Source: Streptococcus mitis NCTC 12261 (lineage in GTDB: Bacteria > Bacillota > Bacilli > Lactobacillales > Streptococcaceae). Taken from it: DNA of 64,000 nucleotides. The notes under the pieces are model-generated. The model was not told the origin of the DNA. It did not search any database and worked only from the letters and a program-made list of their open reading frames with translations. Location: the NCBI RefSeq assembly GCF_000148585.2, contig NZ_CP028414.1, positions 1,417,501-1,481,500 of the forward strand, read 5' to 3'. Below are positions 17,520 through 24,535 of this stretch, one piece after another. Numbering within the stretch: the stretch's first letter is position 1; each line of letters begins with the position of its first letter. The translations under genes and the position numbers were made by a program.

Positions 17520-17548
17520 ATTATAACTTAAAAGTTATTAAAAGTAAA
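17520..17548 (-). promoter_or_regulatory. Promoter and palindromic operator of the toxin-antitoxin pair
   Basis: The complement of 17520-17525 is TATAAT; a weak -35 (TTTACT) lies 17 nt upstream. ATAACTTAAAAGTTAT at 17523-17538 is an inverted repeat (7-bp arms, 2-nt centre) covering the -10, a good site for autorepression. Confidence 0.6.
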
Positions 17549-17560
17549 TCCTAACATTCA

Positions 17561-17594
17561 TAAAAAGAAGACCTTAGAAAAATTCCAAAGGTCT
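17561..17594 (-). terminator. Terminator after the glycosylase gene
   Basis: Complement: AGACCTT, loop, AAGGTCT, then TTCTTTTTAT; it lies 59 nt past the stop of the gene at 17653. Confidence 0.6.
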
Positions 17595-17652
17595 CATCTT
17601 TATTATTCGAAAAAATACGAGAAGAGTTATAAATTGAAGGCAATCCTTACTA

Positions 17653-18018
17653 TTATTCCAGCTCTATCCCCTTCTCTCGGAGATTTGCCAGACACTCCTC
17701 ATAGTAGGTTGCGTCATGTTCGCTGTATATAGGACTAGTCAACTTTTCCTCTACTAATTCTTGATAAGTAGGGCAGGTCTTACCACGATAGTTTTTATCC
17801 AACCACTCTGGACTGACATTGTAGCCACGGTCAGCCATCTCCTCCATAATCAAGCGATGATAGGCATAGAGACGATAGGGCGAGTGGGTAAAGACATAAT
17901 CCACCGTCGCATGCTTTCTGCCCCAACCATTGCCACGCAGGGCGCAACACTCTCGATGTTGCCCCAAAAGTTGAGGCCGGGGAAGTTGTGAAATCAAAGT
18001 CTCATGCCAAAGTCTCAT
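17653..18018 (-). CDS. Pyrimidine-dimer DNA glycosylase-like protein (TIGR02328 / PF03013)
   Basis: 121 residues starting MRLWHETLISQLPRPQLLGQ and continuing with HRECCALRGNGWG and HSPYRLYAYHRLIMEEM, the pattern of the Pyr_excise family related to T4 endonuclease V. The expected role is base excision at UV photoproducts; activity has not been shown for this clade to my knowledge. The start overlaps the upstream DUF1722 gene by 17 bp, implying translational coupling. Confidence 0.8.
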   Translation of the reverse strand: MRLWHETLISQLPRPQLLGQHRECCALRGNGWGRKHATVDYVFTHSPYRLYAYHRLIMEEMADRGYNVSPEWLDKNYRGKTCPTYQELVEEKLTSPIYSEHDATYYEECLANLREKGIELE

Positions 18019-18406
18019 GGGAGTCTCCTTTCAGTAAAGTCGAATGTTGCAAGTAGGTATTTGGATAGCAATCAAGCAAGTCTCGAGTCTTAGCGATTAC
18101 ATCTTCCTTGGAAGCCTGACCAAAGCGGTAGCGATCCAGCAGGATCATGTAGTCCTTGCGCTCAGCATCTGTCGCTTTCTTTTTAAAATAGCCCCAAATA
18201 TGCTGAAAGGCATTACAAACCTGACCCCTATGTTCTGGGATTTGACAAGCTCGGTCAATCATCTCTTGAACCTGACTCACCTCCACCACTTCTTGCTTGA
18301 GATATTGGCGAATCTCATTGTAAATATTGCTGGAATGGCTCAAGACAAGGTATTTGTTTCTAGCCCAGAGTTGTTGGCAAAGGGCACGTTGGTTGTTGTT
18401 TCCCAT
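18002..18406 (-). CDS. DUF1722 (YbgA-like) protein
   Basis: 134 residues. LWARNKYLVLSHSSNIYNEI at the start and AFQHIWGYFKKKATDAERKD in the middle are DUF1722/YbgA hallmarks. In many bacteria this domain is fused or adjacent to photolyase or other repair genes, in keeping with the coupled downstream glycosylase. Biochemical function unknown. Confidence 0.75.
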   Translation of the reverse strand: MGNNNQRALCQQLWARNKYLVLSHSSNIYNEIRQYLKQEVVEVSQVQEMIDRACQIPEHRGQVCNAFQHIWGYFKKKATDAERKDYMILLDRYRFGQASKEDVIAKTRDLLDCYPNTYLQHSTLLKGDSHETLA

Positions 18407-18473
18407 ATTTCTCCTAACTTTCTACTAGTTCCCAGGAAATACGGAAACAAAGTTATATTTTACTTGGATGCGA

Positions 18474-19175
18474 TTACTTATTTAATTTAAATGTGCATTT
18501 TTTATAATTTATTTTTATATTTGGATCAATATTAGGAATAAAGACATTGAATAGAGATTCGCTCTTTGTTACTGCCTGCATGTGTATTCCAATTGGAATC
18601 TTATCTGCCTTATTTCGATAAATGAGACGAGAATCAATACAAACTGAATCTGTCACTACTCTTTCTTTAATTTTCTCTTCAAAACGCCATTGACAGTATG
18701 GATTTAACCCGTAATCATTCTCGTTGCTCCACTTCGTCTGAATGAACTGGGATAATTTCCCTCTATTTCTGGTATTGGGAATTTTTTTGTCTCCACCAAA
18801 TACCGAAGCTATGATATGTCCTCTATGAAAAAAACTTTCATAATCATCATTTTTGTTTAAGATGTCCCAAAAAGAAGGGTTAACTGTATTACCTCTCTTA
18901 TATTCCCCATCTCCTTGTTTGATAAAAAATTTAGCTCCAATAGGTCTTTCATATTCATCTCTTGAGTGGCACTCAATATAGCCTGTTTCACATTCATCCG
19001 GAAATTCAATTTCTGAGATATTATCATTCACAACAAAATAATTCGATTCATTCTTTCTGACAAGAATATTGTTACAATACTGAACCGAGCTTCCAACTAA
19101 ATTAGTAACTTGCTCAATCGGAATATATATCAAATCTAAAATTTCTTTCTCTGAGTTCGAAAAACTCTTTTTCAT
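18474..19175 (-). CDS. Cytoplasmic DNA/RNA non-specific endonuclease (beta-beta-alpha-metal)
   Basis: 233 residues from the ATG at 19175 (GGAG six nt upstream; an in-frame GTG eight codons earlier has no site). The motif FFHRGHIIASVFGG (His of RGH as general base), followed by NTRNRGKLSQFIQTKWSN, is the NUC/Endonuclea_NS_2 active site with its metal-binding Asn. There is no signal peptide or membrane segment, so it acts inside the cell unless otherwise exported. It is the last gene of the operon headed by hsdR, 134 nt after the membrane-protein gene. Self-toxicity would need control. An effector role is inferred. Confidence 0.72.
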   Translation of the reverse strand: MKKSFSNSEKEILDLIYIPIEQVTNLVGSSVQYCNNILVRKNESNYFVVNDNISEIEFPDECETGYIECHSRDEYERPIGAKFFIKQGDGEYKRGNTVNPSFWDILNKNDDYESFFHRGHIIASVFGGDKKIPNTRNRGKLSQFIQTKWSNENDYGLNPYCQWRFEEKIKERVVTDSVCIDSRLIYRNKADKIPIGIHMQAVTKSESLFNVFIPNIDPNIKINYKKCTFKLNK

Positions 19176-19176
19176 T

Positions 19177-19302
19177 TTAGTCTCCAAATCTGCCTTCACT
19201 TATCCATTCTTCCACCTCAGTAAAATCAATCTCCTCAATAGAACGTATATAAAGTAACCATTTCAATCTATTTGCTTCTTTTTTTGAGAATGTTGCTCTT
19301 TT
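19177..19302 (-). pseudogene. Small open frame, possible remnant or mini-protein
   Basis: An open frame of 41 codons (FSKKEANRLKWLLYIRS, then EEWISEGRFGD) fills the gap between the membrane-protein gene and the nuclease. It ends one base before the nuclease ATG. It lacks an ATG; the only candidate start is TTG at 19266 without a clear ribosome site. The peptide looks protein-like (acidic and amphipathic), so it may be the end of a lost gene or a real short protein. Not recognised. Confidence 0.25.
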
Positions 19303-19309
19303 TTAAATT

Positions 19310-20698
19310 TTAAGGTAGTAACAAATCAACTATTTCTTTATACAAATTAATTTGATCATACAATTCATTATGTTTATAAATCAGAATCAATATAACTATC
19401 AAAATGAATAAAAGACTATAAATCAACCATTTATATAAGGTCTCAATTTTTTTCAACCTTTCTAATTCTGTTTTATAGCCCTCAGATTCTTTCAAAGCAA
19501 TAATATAACTTTCATCTATACTGTACAACATATTATAGTTTTTATCAATATCATTGCACTCTGATATTATAGATTTAGAATCAAAACTCCATCCTCTCAC
19601 TTTGTTTACTATAATTATACAAATTAAATAAAATATCCCAGAATATACAGTTAAAGACATCGCTAGCCTTGTATTAAAATTTTTAAAAATAAAGGTAGTT
19701 AATATTGTTACAATTAAAACTAAAAATTGCTGAGATATTGTATTAGAAATATTTTTTATACTAATCAAAATCTCTTTTTGCAGTTTTGAAAAATCTTCTG
19801 TTAACTTTTGTTTATCAGATATAAACTTTTTCAATTTATCATTGATAAATAAATTATAATTCGATTGTACATTTTTTAAAATATATTGAAAATCCATATT
19901 ATTAATTGTATTTTGTCGCTTGATAAATTCAGAAAAAACATTTCTAAAAATTATCAACTTTTCATAATAAGTTTTGTCATCATAAAAAATAAAATCAAAT
20001 AATTGATTGAGAACACCAAATAAACCTATATTATCTATTTCAATACTATTCATTTCTAAAATAGCATTTTTTTCAAAACTTATAATATATTCATCTTTGG
20101 ATATTTTTCTTTCCGAAACTATACTTAGAAAACCATCAAGTGTCTCGATTTTAAATTCATCAAAATTTCTATCTGAAATTATTTTAGGAAGAGCGCAAAG
20201 CATATTATGATTAAATTCCGTTTTTGAAATTAATATATCAGGTATCTCTAAACTTTCTTCATAAAATGAAAAAACAGGCGAATATATATCACTATTTTCT
20301 TCTGGAATCCAAATTCTTATCTTTGTATTCCTATTTTCTAGACTTTTGAATGTTGTCTTTTTTAAAAACTTTTTTTCAAATGTATAAAAGTCATTGCTGT
20401 TTCTAAAATATAATGATTGGTCCTCTAAAGGAAATTGGTTTTGTTTCATTGTTACAGCAACCCTATTGATTTCCTTAGTTTCTTTACAGGACTCCAACGG
20501 GTAATTATTACAAGTTATATCCAGTTCATTTATTTTATAACTATTGATCTTTTCCTTAAAACTATCTAACTCTTTCTCTGAAATTTCGAACTCTAAAATG
20601 TAGATAAACTTATTTTCTTTATAATCAATATTAATACGTCCGACAACATCATTGAAAGCGTCAATATATTTAATAAGTTCTTTAATCAATGTAATCAC
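19310..20698 (-). CDS. Unknown membrane protein of the defence operon
   Basis: 462 residues from a GTG whose bases overlap the previous stop (GTGA). Not recognised. About 290 N-terminal residues look soluble and rich in Ile, Asn, Lys and Glu. Then comes a lysine/glutamate coiled-coil-like stretch (near 290-315), two membrane segments (LVLIVTILTTFIF near 322 and LTVYSGIFYLICIIIV near 345), a short cytoplasmic part and a third membrane segment (WLIYSLLFILIVILILIY near 425-445). Very AT-rich: 19681-19740 has only 11 G or C in 60 bases. The 4-bp overlap with the NA37-like gene indicates obligate co-expression. Confidence 0.75.
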   Translation of the reverse strand: MITLIKELIKYIDAFNDVVGRINIDYKENKFIYILEFEISEKELDSFKEKINSYKINELDITCNNYPLESCKETKEINRVAVTMKQNQFPLEDQSLYFRNSNDFYTFEKKFLKKTTFKSLENRNTKIRIWIPEENSDIYSPVFSFYEESLEIPDILISKTEFNHNMLCALPKIISDRNFDEFKIETLDGFLSIVSERKISKDEYIISFEKNAILEMNSIEIDNIGLFGVLNQLFDFIFYDDKTYYEKLIIFRNVFSEFIKRQNTINNMDFQYILKNVQSNYNLFINDKLKKFISDKQKLTEDFSKLQKEILISIKNISNTISQQFLVLIVTILTTFIFKNFNTRLAMSLTVYSGIFYLICIIIVNKVRGWSFDSKSIISECNDIDKNYNMLYSIDESYIIALKESEGYKTELERLKKIETLYKWLIYSLLFILIVILILIYKHNELYDQINLYKEIVDLLLP

Positions 20699-21762
20699 CT
20701 CTCAATCAGAGTAATTACTTCTTTGTTAATTTTTAAAACGTAAAAATCGTCGTCGTCATCATCCCAATAAACATCTCTATGAGTCTCTAGACTTTTAAGA
20801 AAGCTTATTTTAATTTGTTGTTCATCTCCCTGAGCTACATATGTTACTTTAGGTGGACGATATAACTTTGCTACGAAACTAGCTACAACAGTATTATTTT
20901 TTCTTTTCGCTAAATCATATGCTTCCTGTGATAATTTTTCTATATCTGTTTCTCTATTTTCTATATTAAAGTTTAATACATCACTAACCTCTTGAATCAG
21001 CCCTTCAAATGATGTATCTCTTCTCTGAGATAAAAAACTTGTTAACTTTTCTTTTACAATTTCTGGACTCACTTCAGACTTTATGTATGGTTTAACGACA
21101 GTTTCAATCGCTTGTATAGCCATTCTAGCTGCTGAATCTTCATCATCTATAACGTTATTACTATCCAAAAATTTTGTGAAGAAATAACCAGAAATATTCT
21201 CGTCAGTCCTATCCAAAACTCTTGAGTGGATATTTTCTCTTTCTGAATTCGGCTCTTCTCTATTTTCTTTAAACTGGATTGTTTTATCTTTGTAGATTAC
21301 AGTAGCCTTTTGAAGTCTTGATTTCTTATCTGGAAGAATCTTGTCTAATGTGGTTAATGTGTTTTCATCAGTTACCTGGATAGCAGTTCCTGTTTCCATC
21401 TTAACAAGAAAAAGGACTTCTCTACTTTCAATTTCAGTTGTAAGTACTACTAAATAAAAATCATTTTGAAACCTACGTCCTATTGAGTCTTGAAATTTAC
21501 TTGCAATGTCTTCTGAGTTTCTATCGAAATTCTCTTCATTTTCAAAAATCTCTGATACATTTGTTACCATCTGTGAAGAAGGTGTCTTAAATCTGATATT
21601 CTTAGCATATTTATCATCAATACATTTATTTATTCTAGAATCTAAATCTTCTACAATTTTACTGAACTCTGCGAAAGAATCGTCAAAAATTATACCTGGT
21701 ACATAATACGGTTCTCCGTATTGATCTTTAGAAAAATGAAATAACCTTAATCTCTTTTCCAT
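20695..21762 (-). CDS. NA37/NdpA-like nucleoid-associated protein (tentative)
   Basis: 355 residues. The run RRFQNDFYLVVLTTEIESRE, then VLFLVKMETG, the phrase LQKATVIYKDK, then RVLDRTDENISGYFFTKFLD, and the C-terminal QIKISFLKSL before a D6 run (residues near 336-341) resemble the 37-kDa nucleoid-associated family (PF04245) in order and spacing. This is by memory and no profile was run. An alternative worth testing is DUF4868/KwaB of the Kiwa system, also paired with a membrane protein. The gene starts 18 nt after hsdS, inside the restriction-modification operon, and overlaps the membrane-protein gene by 4 bp. It is AT-rich, like its partner. Confidence 0.5.
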   Translation of the reverse strand: MEKRLRLFHFSKDQYGEPYYVPGIIFDDSFAEFSKIVEDLDSRINKCIDDKYAKNIRFKTPSSQMVTNVSEIFENEENFDRNSEDIASKFQDSIGRRFQNDFYLVVLTTEIESREVLFLVKMETGTAIQVTDENTLTTLDKILPDKKSRLQKATVIYKDKTIQFKENREEPNSERENIHSRVLDRTDENISGYFFTKFLDSNNVIDDEDSAARMAIQAIETVVKPYIKSEVSPEIVKEKLTSFLSQRRDTSFEGLIQEVSDVLNFNIENRETDIEKLSQEAYDLAKRKNNTVVASFVAKLYRPPKVTYVAQGDEQQIKISFLKSLETHRDVYWDDDDDDFYVLKINKEVITLIER

Positions 21763-21780
21763 ATCATTATCTCCTAAACA

Positions 21781-22938
21781 TTAGATTATAACCTGTCCAT
21801 TCATCAGCATTGGCAAGAGCCAATCGCGAAGTTGGTTAAGTTCTTGGTTTTGAATATTATTTAATTTGATTGTTTCATAGTTTTGTTTAACTATCGTATT
21901 GAATTTTTCTAAAATATTTTCTTCAGGAACAATTATATTTAAATCATATAAAATTGAAGAAGTCATACTCGGGACTCCCGTTCCTGTATTTAATTTATTA
22001 AAATCAATATCTTTTACTGAATAGAATACATACAGTGCAGAATTATTTTTATTAACTTCTGAATAAAACATCGTATCTACAGTCCAAAATTCCTCATTTA
22101 CGTACATTACATTATTTAATGTACCTTTTCTTGGAAAGAGAATTGATTCTCCTGAATACAAATAGTCTGCAACTGTTCTCATAATCCCACCTGAACCATA
22201 TACAGCAAACTTACCATCTTGCAAGTGCTTATGATCTTTACCATTTTTAATTGTGAGAAAATACTTCAACTTCTCCACTCCCCATCCCTCTGGGATTTCG
22301 CGTTTGAGTTCTGGGTGATAGACCATCTTTCCGCCTGATGATTTGTAGGGTTTGCCATTCTGGTCTGGGAAATCAAACTGCACAAACCAGTAGTCATAGA
22401 GGGTCTTAGCCATGGCTTCCAACTCTTGGTTGATTTGGTTGTTGATTTGGATTTTATTATCAAGTAAAGTTAGGAAATTAGAAATTGATCTCTGATTTTC
22501 AATATTAGGTAAGTCAATTTTGATATCATCAAATGTGGATAAATTTATAGTATTAAACACACTGCCTTGACTTTTGTTAAGTAAAATATCCACATAATTT
22601 TTAAGCCAATAATATAAATAATCTGTTTCTAACTTATTTTTCTTACCTCTTAATCCAAAACATGATTGATTAAAGGCCATAGGTTTGGTTAACTGTGCAA
22701 TAGCTCCAACAGTTCCCCTAGCTGATATAATTAAATCGCCTTTCTCTAACATCTTTGTGTTGCTATTATTTAATCCTAACTCCGTGATTTTCTTAGAAGC
22801 AGTACTAACATAGCGATTTGAAGTATTAAAGTCTGCAACTGCTAACCAATCAATATCTCCATCCCAATATTCTTTTACACTTGTTTTTGGAGTACCTCCA
22901 CTAATTATAGTTACAACATCACTTAGCTTCTCACTCAT
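21781..22938 (-). CDS. hsdS: Type I restriction-modification specificity subunit
   Basis: 385 residues with two target-recognition domains, each followed by a conserved helical spacer. The central spacer is QELEAMAKTLYDYWFVQFDF, then DQNGKPYKSSGGKMVYHPEL; the terminal one is QNQELNQLRDWLLPMLMNGQV. TRD1 starts KLSDVVTIISGGTPKTS and TRD2 starts WGVEKLKYFLTIKNG. Codons of the spacers are markedly less AT-rich than those of the TRDs, as expected when TRDs are exchanged by recombination. It overlaps hsdM by 8 bp. No second hsdS, inverted repeat or recombinase gene is present, so phase variation by inversion is not suggested here. Confidence 0.93.
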   Translation of the reverse strand: MSEKLSDVVTIISGGTPKTSVKEYWDGDIDWLAVADFNTSNRYVSTASKKITELGLNNSNTKMLEKGDLIISARGTVGAIAQLTKPMAFNQSCFGLRGKKNKLETDYLYYWLKNYVDILLNKSQGSVFNTINLSTFDDIKIDLPNIENQRSISNFLTLLDNKIQINNQINQELEAMAKTLYDYWFVQFDFPDQNGKPYKSSGGKMVYHPELKREIPEGWGVEKLKYFLTIKNGKDHKHLQDGKFAVYGSGGIMRTVADYLYSGESILFPRKGTLNNVMYVNEEFWTVDTMFYSEVNKNNSALYVFYSVKDIDFNKLNTGTGVPSMTSSILYDLNIIVPEENILEKFNTIVKQNYETIKLNNIQNQELNQLRDWLLPMLMNGQVII

Positions 22939-24535
22939 ACTTCAACCCCTTCATCTGCCCTTCAATCTCCTGCTCCAATGCATGCGATTGCTGGAATAGA
23001 TCTGAGAGTCTATTTTGAAAGGCGGTCAACTTAGCTTCAAACTCTTCTGCTGTGATATCTACATAGTCGATCTTGATGTCAAAGTATTGGCCTGCGCTAA
23101 GAGAGTAGTTTTTCTCCTTGATTTCCTCATAAGAGGCAGTGACAGAAAAGTCCTCGACGGCTTCTTTCTTGATAAAGGTCTCGACAATCTTCTGCTCTTC
23201 TTCAGGAGAAAGAACGGTCTTTTGGTTCTTGCCTTCCTTGACCTTAGTTCCGAGGTTTGAGGCATCGATAAGGACGACATCGCCCTTGTTTTTCTTATCG
23301 ATAAAGAGGATGGAGACATTGGTACCTGTCGTCGCAAAGATATTAGACGGCATAGAGACAACACCTGCCAGCATTTGATGATCCACCAAGTGTTGACGGA
23401 TGGCCTTGTCAATCCCTGACTGGGCAGTGATAAATCCTGTCGGCAAGACAACGGCTGCTTGACCATCTGGCTTCAAGGAATAGATGATATGCTGAACAAA
23501 GAGCTCGTAAATCGCCATCTTATCCTTAGACTTAGCTGGAACCTTTGGCACACCTGCAAAGAAACGTTCACTGGCTTCTGGCAAACTTTCCACTCGGTCA
23601 CGCCACTCTGAAAAGTCCAGCTTGAAAGGAGGGTTTGACACGATATAGTCCATCTTCTCAGGATGGCGATTAGCGATAATGGTATTCCCCTGTACGATAT
23701 TATGAATGGAATGCTGTAGTCCATTCAAGATCAGATTGAGACGAAGGAGGTTGGATGATTTTTGCGAGATATCCTGACTGTAGACAGTAGTCTTATCGAC
23801 ACCGATACGACTAGCCAGGTTCATCAGTAAGGTTCCCGAACCAGCTGACGGGTCATAGATTCGCACGTTTGATGGTTGGTCATTCCCCACCAGAATATCT
23901 GCAATAATCTTAGCCACAGAGTGAGGCGTGTAGTACTCGGCATACTTGCCACCTCCGTCTTTGTTGTAGTCCTTGATCATGTACTCAAAGAGAGTAGAAA
24001 AAAAGTCAAAGCCTTGTGAAAAAATGCTCTCATCAAACTTGACGCGTGCAAGGAGATTGATGATAGCTTTTGCCACTTCGTTACGCTTACTGCTATCTGA
24101 GATGGTATCTGTAATCAAACGCTCGTCAAAGAGACGAATAGCCGTATCTCCGTCCGTATGCACTGAGAAGATATCGTTATTGTCAATAGCGATCTGGTTG
24201 AGGGTATTTTCAAAACTCTCGTAGAAAGTCGCTTCATTTTGCTGACGGTGAAGGGTTTCGATTAACTGATCAGGCTTGAGCCAAGCCGTACTTGTACCGA
24301 TATCCTCCAAGAGCCAGTCATAGTCATCTTCACTCAAAGTCAATAAGTGCTCATAAGTATTAACTTCATCTAGGCACTTTGCCTGATATAAAAACTTATC
24401 ATTTAAAAATTTGTAGAGGAAGGACTGGGTAAGGAGTTTGTATTCACCCGCTTCCCCTCCTAGGCCCGCATGGGTAAAGACTGCTTTCAAATCATCTACC
24501 AAGTCTTGGACTTGAACTTTATATGTTTCATTCAT
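22931..24535 (-). CDS. hsdM: Type I restriction-modification methyltransferase subunit
   Basis: 534 residues. An N-terminal helical HsdM_N domain precedes an adenine methyltransferase fold with the AdoMet motif DPSAGSGTLLMN (near residue 220) and the catalytic SNPPF (near 290). The C-terminal AFQNRLSDLFQQSHALEQEI segment should contact HsdS. It methylates adenine at the HsdS target and is also part of the restriction complex. The start overlaps the hsdR stop by one base (TAATG) and the end overlaps hsdS by 8 bp. Confidence 0.95.
   Translation of the reverse strand: MNETYKVQVQDLVDDLKAVFTHAGLGGEAGEYKLLTQSFLYKFLNDKFLYQAKCLDEVNTYEHLLTLSEDDYDWLLEDIGTSTAWLKPDQLIETLHRQQNEATFYESFENTLNQIAIDNNDIFSVHTDGDTAIRLFDERLITDTISDSSKRNEVAKAIINLLARVKFDESIFSQGFDFFSTLFEYMIKDYNKDGGGKYAEYYTPHSVAKIIADILVGNDQPSNVRIYDPSAGSGTLLMNLASRIGVDKTTVYSQDISQKSSNLLRLNLILNGLQHSIHNIVQGNTIIANRHPEKMDYIVSNPPFKLDFSEWRDRVESLPEASERFFAGVPKVPAKSKDKMAIYELFVQHIIYSLKPDGQAAVVLPTGFITAQSGIDKAIRQHLVDHQMLAGVVSMPSNIFATTGTNVSILFIDKKNKGDVVLIDASNLGTKVKEGKNQKTVLSPEEEQKIVETFIKKEAVEDFSVTASYEEIKEKNYSLSAGQYFDIKIDYVDITAEEFEAKLTAFQNRLSDLFQQSHALEQEIEGQMKGLKYE

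Noticed and set aside
19310..21762. Kiwa (KwaA/KwaB) system
   Set aside because: KwaA as I recall it is a small four-helix membrane protein; here the membrane partner has 462 residues with a large soluble N-terminus, and the other protein looks more like NA37. Kept only as an alternative to test.
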